From Streptomyces actinomycinicus (GTDB lineage: Bacteria; Actinomycetota; Actinomycetes; Streptomycetales; Streptomycetaceae), in the NCBI RefSeq assembly GCF_016741775.1, contig NZ_JAERRK010000007.1, forward strand, positions 62,001 to 126,000: a DNA stretch of 64,000 nt. The letters are read 5' to 3'. The position numbers and the translations under genes are program-made. Under the pieces are notes generated by a model. The model searched no databases. It had not been told where the DNA came from and saw nothing but the letters and a program-made list of their open reading frames with translations. Positions 33,795 to 42,221 of this stretch are shown piece after piece; positions within the stretch are counted from its first letter, which is position 1, and every line of letters begins with the position of its first letter.

Positions 33795-33992
33795 ATGAGC
33801 CACGTCCCCACCCGCCGCACCCTGCTCGCCGCAGGAGGCGCCCTCGCAGGCGCCGCTGCGCTGAACGGCCCGTTCGCCCAGACCGCGTCCGCAACAGACC
33901 GCCGCACCCCCAAGGCCAAACCGACCGTCGTGCTGGTCCACGGCGGCTACCAGATCCACTCGGCCGGGGCGTGGAACCCGTCCGCCCTGTGA
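33795..33992 (+). pseudogene. Truncated Tat-signal alpha/beta hydrolase
   Basis: MSHVPTRRTLLAAGGALAGA is a twin-arginine signal (TRRTLL) with a following AQTASA cleavage region, then KPTVVLVHGGYQIHSAG, the first strand of an alpha/beta hydrolase. A stop follows 65 codons in, so the catalytic Ser and His are missing. It was probably a secreted paralogue of the preceding hydrolase. Confidence 0.75.
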
Positions 33993-34564
33993 CGAAGCGC
34001 GGACCGCCGGGGTCGAACCGAGAGCGGTCCGGTTCCTCAGCCCTGCGCCAGACGCGAAAACCACTGCGCGGGGTGGTCGAGGGGACCAGCGGCATCCACG
34101 AGGGAGGAGCGGTCGTCGAGCTGAAGCTGTAACGTTCGGTGCCCGGCGCCGCCTTGCCGGGGTGCTGCCGGTACCCCGTCGGAGATCACCACGTCGAGAT
34201 GCACGTGGTGATCCTCTCAGAGGTCACGGGTGGCTCGACCGTCGCCGGTCCGTCAGCCGGGGCACGACCTGCCTGTGTGCACGTCTCGGCAGGGTGAGGG
34301 TACGGAGCACGCAGATCGCCGGTCTGCTCCTGCATCCCCGGGTTCCGCCGCAGCCCGACCGCAGTTGCGGGCGGAGCTGCACAAGGCCGGTGCTGCGCCG
34401 ACGTAGCACGGACAGCCCTCCATGCGATACGTGCTCATCCGGCGACAGCTTCGACGCTGCGTCCCGCGCGCGCCCGCCGTGCTTCGTCGTCGCCCGCGGC
34501 CGACCGCCGTCGGTCAGAGGTGCGGGGCCCCGGCGTGCACGTGGGGCGGTGCGCCGTCATGGGC
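33993..34564. other. Gene-poor stretch
   Basis: A short frame ending VVEGTSGIHEGGAVVELKL with a stop at about 34132 looks like the tail of some lost gene. Otherwise neither strand shows a supported gene. Confidence 0.4.
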
Positions 34565-36652
34565 TCAGGCTGTCGGGTCCGACAGGTGCTCCTGCGGCAC
34601 CGAGCGGGTGTCTGCTCCGCGGTGACGCGGTCCGAGCGAGAGTCTGAGGGCTCCGTGGTCGTGTCCGACGATCACGTCCAGACCGGCAGCGGCCAGGCAG
34701 GTGAGCGGCACGTCGAGGGCGATGCGTTGGACCTTACCGGTCTCCGGTTCCCACACCCGTACGCTCCCTCCCTGCTTGCTGCCCGTGACCACGATGCCGT
34801 GCCGGCTGTGGGGCGCGGTGGCGGTCATGGCCGTCAGCGGGCTGCCGGCGGTGTCCGGGGGCAGCCCGTCACCGACCGGGGTTCCGGTCGCGGGATCCCA
34901 CAGCATGACCGCGCCGTTGCGGTCCCCGGTGGCCAGCAGCGTACGGCCGTGCAGGGGAGCGGCCGTCACCAGGGCCGGGCGGTGGCCGAAGTCCTCTAGC
35001 GCGCGCTTGCTCAGCGGTACGGCCGCGCCCGGTTCCCAGGGATCGTCGACGGCCGGATCCCACACATGAACGCCGCCCTGAGGGTCGCACGCCGCGATCA
35101 GTGTGTGATCGGCGGAGACCGGGATCGCGGTGATCGACTCGATCGGCCGCCCGGAGGGGTTGAGGCGGGCAACGGACTCACCCGTCAGCGGCTCACGCAA
35201 CCGAACCGAACCCCGGGAGGTCGCGGTGACGAGCAGGGTCCGGCCGTCCGGCACGGTCGCGGTGCACATCCCGGTCACTGCGCCGAGCCAGTTGCCGGCC
35301 GGTTCGTGTACCGGCTGTCCGGTGATCGCGTCCCACAGGCCGATCGTTCCGTTGTCCCCTCCGCTCGCGAGAAGCGTGCGGCCGCCGGGCAGAGGAAGGG
35401 CGGTCATCGACCGGACGGGGTCGGGATGTCCGGGCAGCGGGCCATGGTGCAGTCGGCCACTGGCCAGGTCCCACAGACGCAGCAGGCCACGGTCCCCGGC
35501 CCCGGCGACGAGCGCGGGCCGGCCGGGAGGGTATATCACCGCCAGGGCGGTGACGCCGTCGCCGGAGCCAGGTGCGCAATCAGCGAACGCTTCCACGCAG
35601 TGGCGGGGTGTGCCGTCGGCTGCGAGCGCAGTGCGCCCGTCACGGCGTGGCCCCGACTGTTCACCGGCCGTTCTCCGGGGTCCTGCCGACTGTTCCGCGG
35701 CAGCCGCCTCATGGGCGGCTTGCCGTGTCTGCTCAGCAACGGTCCGGGGGTGTGCGCCGCCAGGGTCCTCGGCGAGGCCGTCGGCGATGGTCCATGTCTC
35801 CTCGCAGCCCGGGCAGCAGAAGTGTCCGGTCAGGAGCATCAGCGTCCGGGCCCATCGTCTCCCGGCCCACCCCGGGGTGCCCTTGACCGCGACCATCGCC
35901 GCGACCAGGCACAGGACGGCCTGCCCCGGCGTCTCGCGGGGCACTCCTGCCTCCGCGACAGCGCGTGCCACCCGCAGGAAGGACTCCCAGCCTTCCCCCA
36001 GCGCCTCTTCCCGCAACGCGGCGGCGACCTCGCCCCAGGGGTGCCCTCCCTGACGGGCACGAGCGGAGTCAGGCAGCGTGGGGGGCTCGCAGGGCGGAGA
36101 CACAGGATCCACGAGGAAACCGGGGAGTTCGGTGTCGTAGCCGCAGCCGGGGCAGTACAGCCCGATGTCACCGTCCCTGGGGTCGAGGAACCGCCACAGC
36201 ACCTCGGCGGCGTGGTGACCGGCAAAGGCGACACAGGACAGCGCGAGCTGGGCACAGACCGACGCGGGGATGCCGCCGGCGAGGAAACTCCGTACGGCTG
36301 CCTGCTCGGCGACACGGGTAGCCGCATCGAACCCCGTCTCGAGATCGGCCGGGACGGGGCGCCTGTCCTCCGCGGTCAGGAGGAAGCCGAGATCCACCCA
36401 GAGGTCCACGAACCGCTCGGCAGGCAGCTCCGCCGCCACGTCCACCAGATACGGCACGGCCGCATAGGCTCCCTCGTAGACCGTCCCCTGGTCCATCAGG
36501 CCGTCGGTCACGTCCTTCCAAGCCTCCTGGCATTCACCGGTGCCGGTGGCAGCCGCGGACGCCATCGACTCCAGTGCCTCTCTCACCTCCTTGACCACCA
36601 CACCGTCAAGTTCGAGCCATCGAGGGCTGTCCAGAGGTAGCTTCGCAATCAT
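34565..36652 (-). CDS. WD40-repeat protein with N-terminal helical, zinc-containing region
   Basis: 695 residues. The N-terminal half starts LPLDSPRWLELDGVVVKEV and includes MDQGTVYEGAYAAVPYLVDV, as seen in immunity-like HEAT-type proteins of Streptomyces, and two cysteine pairs (YCPGCGYD; CCPGCEETW). From about residue 365, repeats of the type LLRLWDLASG, TIGLWDAITG, GVHVWDPAVD, AVMLWDPATG and SVRVWEPETG form a WD40 beta-propeller. No signal peptide. It lies on the same strand downstream of a nuclease-toxin remnant and SMI1 gene, so it may be part of that toxin-immunity array. Binding partner unknown. Confidence 0.75.
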   Translation of the reverse strand: MIAKLPLDSPRWLELDGVVVKEVREALESMASAAATGTGECQEAWKDVTDGLMDQGTVYEGAYAAVPYLVDVAAELPAERFVDLWVDLGFLLTAEDRRPVPADLETGFDAATRVAEQAAVRSFLAGGIPASVCAQLALSCVAFAGHHAAEVLWRFLDPRDGDIGLYCPGCGYDTELPGFLVDPVSPPCEPPTLPDSARARQGGHPWGEVAAALREEALGEGWESFLRVARAVAEAGVPRETPGQAVLCLVAAMVAVKGTPGWAGRRWARTLMLLTGHFCCPGCEETWTIADGLAEDPGGAHPRTVAEQTRQAAHEAAAAEQSAGPRRTAGEQSGPRRDGRTALAADGTPRHCVEAFADCAPGSGDGVTALAVIYPPGRPALVAGAGDRGLLRLWDLASGRLHHGPLPGHPDPVRSMTALPLPGGRTLLASGGDNGTIGLWDAITGQPVHEPAGNWLGAVTGMCTATVPDGRTLLVTATSRGSVRLREPLTGESVARLNPSGRPIESITAIPVSADHTLIAACDPQGGVHVWDPAVDDPWEPGAAVPLSKRALEDFGHRPALVTAAPLHGRTLLATGDRNGAVMLWDPATGTPVGDGLPPDTAGSPLTAMTATAPHSRHGIVVTGSKQGGSVRVWEPETGKVQRIALDVPLTCLAAAGLDVIVGHDHGALRLSLGPRHRGADTRSVPQEHLSDPTA

Positions 36653-36770
36653 GGACCGAGGCTAGCGACCAGCTCTGACAACCCGACCCGCGCCCGGCGG
36701 CCGGCAGCCGGCCACGGCAGTCTGCCCACACGGGCCACCTGACTGCTTCCAAGGACGGTCGTGGAGATCG

Positions 36771-37316
36771 CTATCCGTTGGTGAAGATCTCTTCGTTGGT
36801 CTCGAAGAGGTGCTCGTCCAGAGGCATGTCGGGGAAGTACTCGGACTCGGTCTCTCCCGTCATCAGCCCCAGCAGGAACGAGGTGCACGGGCCGGAGTGT
36901 CGCTCCCATGCGGGGCCGCGGCCTTCGTTGATCAGGATGGGCCAGTTCTCGGGTTTCTGGCCGGGGGTGGACAGGAGGTACAGGGCCTCGCCGCCCTCGT
37001 CCTCGTAGGCCCAGGGGATGAGGCGGGCGCCTTCTTGGTCCAGTTCGGCTGGGCGGGGCTCGCCGCGGTCCCACAGCATCTGCAGTGACTCGCGGCACTG
37101 GGCGTCCATGGCAATCAGGTCGTATCGGGGGCGCGGGCAGCCTGGCTCCAGCAGCCAGACGTTTTCGTCGAACAGGCCGCCGCCGTAGGTGTCGACGAGT
37201 TCTTTGTAGTCCCCTGGCAGCTCGGTGCCGAGCTGTTCCTCCACGGCAGGCCAGTCCTTGGGGGCCGCGTCCGGGGGCGGCAGCAGCTCGGTCAGGCGGG
37301 TGAGGGAGGGGTTCAT
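36771..37316 (-). CDS. SMI1/KNR4 family immunity protein
   Basis: 181 residues of the SMI1/KNR4 (SUKH) fold: VEEQLGTELPGDYKELVDTY near the start, GGGLFDENVWLLEPG, and LIPWAYEDEGGEALYLLS, the usual W-x-x-D-E-x-G core. SUKH proteins bind and neutralise nuclease toxins in the cytoplasm. Its ATG overlaps the stop of the preceding nuclease cassette (TGATG), so translation is coupled and pairing is very likely. Confidence 0.9.
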   Translation of the reverse strand: MNPSLTRLTELLPPPDAAPKDWPAVEEQLGTELPGDYKELVDTYGGGLFDENVWLLEPGCPRPRYDLIAMDAQCRESLQMLWDRGEPRPAELDQEGARLIPWAYEDEGGEALYLLSTPGQKPENWPILINEGRGPAWERHSGPCTSFLLGLMTGETESEYFPDMPLDEHLFETNEEIFTNG

Positions 37317-37744
37317 CAGCGTTCCTCGGGTCGGGGTTCGTTCAGGGTAGTGACGGGTCGGGCTGGCTGTGCCCAGGGCGTGAACCGGAATCCGCGATTG
37401 CCGTGTGCCTCGATGGTGACGCCGGCGGGCACCACGTCGGAGGGGTCATTGGTGCGGTAGCTGGGCTTGTTGTTGTGGGTGATCGTTTCACCGCGGTCGG
37501 CAGCGGCGCGTACGTCGTTCTCAACCTGCCGCATCACGCGGCTGTCGGCGTAGGCGTGCATGGCGACGAGGTTGCGTGGTTCCCGGTTGGATCCGCCGAG
37601 CCGGGCGCCGAGCAGGTGGCCCTCGTTCCAGGCTCCTCCTTTTGGTCTGGGGTACCTGCGGCCGGAGGCGAATCCTTTTGGGATCTCCCTGCCTCTTGTC
37701 TGTGTACCGGCCGAACGGGCCGGCAGAACTGGGAGGACCACCAA
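37316..37744 (-). pseudogene. Orphan DNA/RNA non-specific endonuclease toxin domain
   Basis: At most 142 residues from a TTG start; the frame is closed by a stop at 37751-37753. IPKGFASGRRYPRPKGGAWN, EGHLLGARLGGSNREPRNLV and SRVMRQVENDV match the endonuclease NS_2-type toxin domain, including the catalytic region GHLLG with the LGG and NL pair. Full toxins carry this domain at the C-terminus of long secreted proteins. Here there is no signal peptide, repeat region or trafficking domain. It is most likely a displaced C-terminal cassette held together with its immunity gene. Confidence 0.75.
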
Positions 37745-37833
37745 TGATGGTCACTAGCCTCGTAGTGATCGGAGCCGTGCTCGTGGGTGCGTGCAGCTGG
37801 CACCTGATACGGCGCTACAAGAGCCGAAGCTGA
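37744..37833 (+). CDS. Tiny membrane peptide at the head of an ECF sigma operon
   Basis: 29 residues: a hydrophobic helix (VTSLVVIGAVLVGACSWHL) followed by a basic tail (IRRYKSRS), so probably a single-pass membrane peptide with cytoplasmic C-terminus. ATG at 37744 has GGGAGGA 7 bases upstream, a better signal than many annotated genes here. The sigma gene starts 39 bp downstream. The position suggests a membrane-linked regulator, such as a tiny anti-sigma-like or sensor peptide, but that is inference. Its start overlaps the start of the antisense toxin cassette. Confidence 0.55.
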   Translation: MMVTSLVVIGAVLVGACSWHLIRRYKSRS

Positions 37834-37872
37834 CCACCTGCCCGTAGGGCGCCTTCCGGGTAGGAGTCTCAG

Positions 37873-38496
37873 ATGAACCAACGCTTCACTTGGCCGGACG
37901 AGCGGCTGATCAAGGCCGCTCAGGACGGCGACGTCACTTCGCTCACCACCGTCCTCATGGAATCGCAGCCTCATGTACGCAGGTTCGCCATATCCCTGTG
38001 CTCCTCACCGCAGGACGCAGAGGACGCGGCGCAGGAGGCGCTGATCATCCTCTACCGGAAGATCGGCACTTTGCGGGCCACCGGCGCGCTCGCCTCATGG
38101 ATGTTCCGGATCGTGCGCAACGAATGCCTCAGGCAGGTACGGCTGTTCGTCTCACGGAGCGACGAGGCGACAGCCGAAGCGGAGGCGACTGTGGAACCGT
38201 CCGCCGAGGAGGCGGTGCTGCACAGGCTGGAGACCGAGCGGATCGCGGCTGCGGTCAGCATCCTTCCCCCTGACCAGCGGCAGGTTCTGATCATGCGGGA
38301 CGTACAGGGCCTGCCCGGCAAGACCGTTGCCCATTCACTCGGTCTGAGCACCGCCGCGATGAAGTCGCGGCTGCACAGAGCACGCGCAGCACTGCGTCAC
38401 TCTCTGGCAGTGACAGACCGACCACTCGGTCAAGCCGCCGATCAGGTACGCGATCAAGCTACCGACCCACCAGTAGGAAGAGTCTCACGACCGTGA
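37873..38496 (+). CDS. ECF RNA polymerase sigma factor
   Basis: 207 residues. Region 2 contains EDAAQEALIILYRKIGTLR and ASWMFRIVRNECLRQVR. Region 4 contains VSILPPDQRQVLIMRDVQGL and HSLGLSTAAMKSRLHRARAA, the HTH that reads -35 elements. Linker of about 40 residues. ATG at 37873 with TAGGAG upstream. Overlaps the next gene by 4 bp (GTGA). No classical anti-sigma gene with a zinc motif follows, so control may come from the flanking membrane proteins. Confidence 0.93.
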   Translation: MNQRFTWPDERLIKAAQDGDVTSLTTVLMESQPHVRRFAISLCSSPQDAEDAAQEALIILYRKIGTLRATGALASWMFRIVRNECLRQVRLFVSRSDEATAEAEATVEPSAEEAVLHRLETERIAAAVSILPPDQRQVLIMRDVQGLPGKTVAHSLGLSTAAMKSRLHRARAALRHSLAVTDRPLGQAADQVRDQATDPPVGRVSRP

Positions 38497-38864
38497 ACAT
38501 CGCGAACACAGTGAAGCCCGCGCAGGGCGCGAAGGCTGAGGCCGCCGCGCCCGAGACGAACTTCGCCAGCAAGTCCGTCCCGCGCCATCTGGCGCGCGGC
38601 GCCATCGGCTTCGGGCTGATCATCGGCTCGATCGCCCTGGTGCCCGTCGCCGGCCCAGCCACCCTGCTGGCGGCCCCGTTGGCCCTGCTTGCCTTCCGCG
38701 GCTGCCCTACCTGCTGGATGGTCGGTCTGGCACAGACCATCTCCCGCGGCCGTCTGGAGCGCCAGTGTGTGGACGGCGTTTGCACCCTCACCAAGGCGCA
38801 CACCGCGGCGAAGGCCACGGACGAGCCGGCAGCCCGTACCAACGTCCCGGCTGCTTCCCAGTGA
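38493..38864 (+). CDS. Small membrane protein with CPTCW motif
   Basis: 123 residues. Two hydrophobic helices (ARGAIGFGLIIGSIALVPVA; ATLLAAPLALLAF) are followed by RGCPTCWMVGLAQTI and a second cysteine pair (RQCVDGVCTL). The four cysteines could bind a metal or form disulphides and could sense redox or metal. GTG start overlaps the sigma gene stop, so the two are made together. It may be an unusual anti-sigma or a target of the sigma factor. Confidence 0.75.
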   Translation: MNIANTVKPAQGAKAEAAAPETNFASKSVPRHLARGAIGFGLIIGSIALVPVAGPATLLAAPLALLAFRGCPTCWMVGLAQTISRGRLERQCVDGVCTLTKAHTAAKATDEPAARTNVPAASQ

Positions 38865-39018
38865 CTACGACCGCTGCCGTGTGCGGAGACAGAACAGGGC
38901 CGGTCCCGCCGTGCAGGTGGTGGCGAACCACAGCAGCGCCGTCTCTTCGGGACCGGGCACAGCCCAGCACGTGCAGCAGCTCCCCGGCCCGCTTCAGATC
39001 AGGCATCCGGTAGGACCG

Positions 39019-41484
39019 TCAGAACAGCGCCTTGGCGCGGTTGAAGCCACTACCGATCTTGACGCGGGTGCCGTACGACCCCTTGCCGTCCCCGGACTGG
39101 CGGTAGAGGTTGCCGGCAGTGTCGCGGGCGATCAGGTCGCTCTTGCCGTCGGCAGTGACGTCGCCGACGCCGACCACCGCGTTGTAGGAGCCGCCCCAGC
39201 GACTGGCTATCTTGACGCGGCCGGCGAAGGTGCCGTTGCCCTTGCCGTAGTAGCGGTACAGGTTGTCGGAGGTGTCCTGGGCGATCAGGTCGCCGATGCC
39301 GTCGCCGTTGAGGTCTCCGGCGCCGACGACCTTCTTGTACGTCTTCCAGTTGGCGTACAGCTTCACGCGCGCGGAGAGGGTGCCGGTGCTGGTGCCCTTG
39401 TAGAGGTAGACCGCGCCGGTGGAGGAGTTGCGGGCGATCAGGTCCGGGCGGCCGTCCTTGGTGACGTCACCGGGGTAGGTCAGGACGTCGTACTGCTTCC
39501 AGCCGGTGCTGGAGACCGTCTTGTACGGCGTGCCGGCGGCCGACGGCTCGTTGCCGCAGCCCGGCCGGTAGGCACGCAGGGCGTCGCCGACACGGACGAG
39601 GAAGTCGTTGCAGCGGTCGCCGTTGAGGTCGCCGAACGGCACCGCCTTGATGCTCGTCGACCAGCCGCCGCCGGTCTCACCCCCAGTCAGGTCGCCGCGG
39701 CCCGTGCCCAGGAGCCACTGGAGCCGGCCCGAGGAATCGAGTTGGAGCAGGTCGCCGAAGCCGTCGGAGACGATATCGACGCCGCCGCTGAAGTCACGGA
39801 AGGCCGGGCTGCCGCCGGCGACCGCGATGGTGCCGGTCCCCAGCGTCGACTGGGTGCCGGAGCCGTACTGGACGGCCTTCACCGTCCAGGTGAGCCTGCC
39901 GTTGACAGCGATCGCGCCGGTGCTGGTGCGGCCGTTCCAGACCGGGGCGATCGTCGTGGTGGAGCCGGGGTTGCCGGTGAGGGTGCGGACGGTCCGCCCC
40001 GCGGTGTCCTTGAGCGTGAGCGTCCAGGAGGTGACGGCGGAGTTGGTGGTCCAGGAAGGCTTCCAGGCGGCGCTGGAGGAGGTGGTGCCGTTCAGGAACA
40101 CCCTCGCCGGGACCGTGCTGTCCGTCACCTTGAGGGTGGGCCAGGCCATGGTGGAGGCCATCACGTCCGTGTCGCTGGAGATCGTGGACGACGGCCCCCA
40201 GACCGCGGTGGCGGAGCCGACGGCGTCCGCCGCGATCTCGACGTGCACCGATCGTCCGCCACCCACCCGGCGCGCGGACGTCCACTCCCCGCCGGCCAGG
40301 GTGGACTCCCACACGGAGGCGTGCTGCTGGTCGGCATCGAGTTCGGGCCACAGCACATGGACCGAGCCGTCGGGGGCGATGACCGCGTCGGACGTGTACT
40401 GGGCGTCACCGGAGGACAGCGTCCTGGACTCCGACCAGGTGCCGCCGGTGCTGTCGAAGGTGGTGGCCCGTACGGCGTCCGCGCCCGTGGCCCGGTCGGT
40501 CCAGACGAGGGTGACGTCGCCGTCGGGCCCGACCAGCGGCTCCGGAACCTCGGCCGGCGCGCCGACGGCGGTCGCGGCGGTCTGCGGCTGGCTCCACGCG
40601 ACGGCCGCGCCGGCGCGGCGCATGATCTGGAAGGTGCCGTTCGCGTCCTGCCACACCAGGTGGACCGAGCCGTCCGGGGCGGAGGCCAGCGTGGGAGCGT
40701 GGGTGGCCGCGGTGATCTCCTGTGGGGTCGGCCACGTGTAGGTGTCGAACGGCCGGGTGTTGGTCATCACCCGGTAGTACTGGGAGTTCACGCTCATCCA
40801 GTACGAGACGACGAGCCCGCCCTGTCCGTCGTAGGCGATCTGCGGGTGCCCGACGGTCCCGTAGCCGGAGACACCCGCGTAGGTGGCGGCGTTGCTGACC
40901 TGTGCCGGGGTGGACCAGGTGCCCTCCCCCACCAGGGTGGCGGCGTACGCCTCACTCCTGCCGGTTCGCCACACGCGCTGGGTCCACACCGCGGCGATCG
41001 TCCCGCCCGGTCCCACGGCGAGGTCGGGGGAGTCGAAGTCCGTGCTCTGGTCCGAGGCGATCACCGTGGGCTGTGACCAGGCCGACTGTCCGGCGCCCAG
41101 GGTGGCGGAGGCGATGTGGTCGGTCGTGGTCCACACCGCGGCGACCGAACCGTCCGGCCGGGCCGCGAGGCGCGCCTCGCTGACCGTCTCGGAGGCCAGG
41201 ACCCGGGTGGTCCACGTATCGCTGTTCGCGGGGCGCACCGCCCAGTGGAGGACGCCGGTCGAGTACTGGGTCCAGACGGCCACGGCGGTGCCGTCCTCGG
41301 TGATGACGATGTCCTGGACGTGGGACTTGTAGCCGTGCAGCGACACCGGGCTGCTCCACGGCGGCTGCACGGTCGCCGCGGCGGCCGGTACGGCCGGGAG
41401 CGTGCCACCCGCGAGGGCGAGCGAGACGGTGACGAGTGCGGTGGCCGCGGCACGACGGCGCGACGGCAGCGCTGATCTGCCCAT
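39019..41484 (-). CDS. Secreted beta-propeller/VCBS (FG-GAP) repeat protein
   Basis: 821 residues. A Sec signal peptide (TALVTVSLALAGGTLPAVPA, then AAA) is followed by repeated beta blades (DSTGGTWSESRTLSSGDAQY; PDGSVHVLWPELDADQQ). A FlgD-like immunoglobulin domain (TLKDTAGRTVRTLTGNPGST) is next, then C-terminal FG-GAP/VCBS repeats with calcium-binding loops (DLNGDRCNDFL; DVTKDGRPDLIARN; DLNGDGIGDLIAQD). Extracellular, probably binding ligands or surfaces; no catalytic motif seen. The ATG at 41484, with GGGGAA 9 bases upstream, was chosen because the signal peptide starts there. Confidence 0.85.
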   Translation of the reverse strand: MGRSALPSRRRAAATALVTVSLALAGGTLPAVPAAAATVQPPWSSPVSLHGYKSHVQDIVITEDGTAVAVWTQYSTGVLHWAVRPANSDTWTTRVLASETVSEARLAARPDGSVAAVWTTTDHIASATLGAGQSAWSQPTVIASDQSTDFDSPDLAVGPGGTIAAVWTQRVWRTGRSEAYAATLVGEGTWSTPAQVSNAATYAGVSGYGTVGHPQIAYDGQGGLVVSYWMSVNSQYYRVMTNTRPFDTYTWPTPQEITAATHAPTLASAPDGSVHLVWQDANGTFQIMRRAGAAVAWSQPQTAATAVGAPAEVPEPLVGPDGDVTLVWTDRATGADAVRATTFDSTGGTWSESRTLSSGDAQYTSDAVIAPDGSVHVLWPELDADQQHASVWESTLAGGEWTSARRVGGGRSVHVEIAADAVGSATAVWGPSSTISSDTDVMASTMAWPTLKVTDSTVPARVFLNGTTSSSAAWKPSWTTNSAVTSWTLTLKDTAGRTVRTLTGNPGSTTTIAPVWNGRTSTGAIAVNGRLTWTVKAVQYGSGTQSTLGTGTIAVAGGSPAFRDFSGGVDIVSDGFGDLLQLDSSGRLQWLLGTGRGDLTGGETGGGWSTSIKAVPFGDLNGDRCNDFLVRVGDALRAYRPGCGNEPSAAGTPYKTVSSTGWKQYDVLTYPGDVTKDGRPDLIARNSSTGAVYLYKGTSTGTLSARVKLYANWKTYKKVVGAGDLNGDGIGDLIAQDTSDNLYRYYGKGNGTFAGRVKIASRWGGSYNAVVGVGDVTADGKSDLIARDTAGNLYRQSGDGKGSYGTRVKIGSGFNRAKALF

Positions 41485-41624
41485 GTGTGTGAATTCCCCT
41501 CCCCGTAGGGGCCGTTCGCCCCCCGATGGGCACCATAGGCGGTACGTGAGCGAATCGTGAAGGAGTTTGATCAAATGGCGTAGATCAAGACGGAAGGCCG
41601 CGCGAGCCTCTGGGACGCCGCCAA

Positions 41625-41888
41625 TTACGTCAAGGTCATCACGGCGGCGTAGCGGCTGGCCGGGCCGGCCAGTGGCCGGCCGCCGACGCCCGAGTGGCTG
41701 ATCCACTTCAGCAGGCACTCGGTCCTCACCCGGCATCCGGTACAGAGGGCCGTCACCGGCTTCTGGCTCGGGCTGTCGCCGAACAACTCCTCCAAGTCGC
41801 AGTCGTGGCAGGCAGCATGCTCCCGCCAGTGCTCCCGTCTGCTCGGCACGGCTCCCCCGGCCACCGGCGGCGACAGGCTCCACCTCAT
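41625..41888 (-). CDS. WhiB-like (Wbl) iron-sulfur regulator, atypical
   Basis: 87 residues. REHAACHDCDLEELFGD and ALCTGCRVRTECLLKW supply the four WhiB cysteines (C, then CxxC, then a C five residues on) for a [4Fe-4S] cluster. The usual G-V/I-W-G-G turn is degenerate (SGVGGRPL) and the basic C-terminal tail is short, so DNA binding may be altered. Such proteins bind sigma factor region 4 and sense redox or NO. The ATG at 41888 was preferred to a longer start at 42002. Confidence 0.8.
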   Translation of the reverse strand: MRWSLSPPVAGGAVPSRREHWREHAACHDCDLEELFGDSPSQKPVTALCTGCRVRTECLLKWISHSGVGGRPLAGPASRYAAVMTLT

Positions 41889-42221
41889 TGTCTGATCAGA
41901 GGCCCCTGCAGGCACCTCATCGGCCGATGCCGCTGCTGTTCCACGGCGACGACGAGGCGCTGCACCGGCGCAACGCGGCGAAGTCGGGAAACGACCTGGC
42001 ATCCGTAGTACCGGTTGGGGAAGACGGGCACTCCAGCCCGCGCCGACCGGCTCGCCGCCGAGCTGGCCGCCGATGAGAGACCCCTCTCCCCCATACCGGT
42101 GGGGCCGTCACTGCTTCGGCTGAACCTGCACGAGTGGCATCCTGAGTCAGAGACCAACTTGATGCCGTGCCCGGTGGGTAGCATCCGGCAGCGACATCCC
42201 AGGTACAAGGAGTGTGCTGCC
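41889..42221. other. Divergent intergenic region
   Basis: About 330 bp between the WhiB-like gene and the H1-like gene. A plus-strand frame starting TTG at 42015 would extend the latter by 69 residues (ARADRLAAELAADER), but the ribosome binding site lies at 42207. No other feature seen. Confidence 0.45.

Noticed and set aside
37534..37974. Minus-strand frame covering the start of the sigma operon
   Set aside because: Out of phase with the nuclease cassette and opposite a sigma factor gene with clear motifs; a shadow.
38689..41076. 795-codon open frame on the plus strand opposite the secreted propeller gene
   Set aside because: It is the mirror frame of a well-supported minus-strand gene with signal peptide and VCBS repeats; its product is Gly/Asp/Val-biased with no motif.
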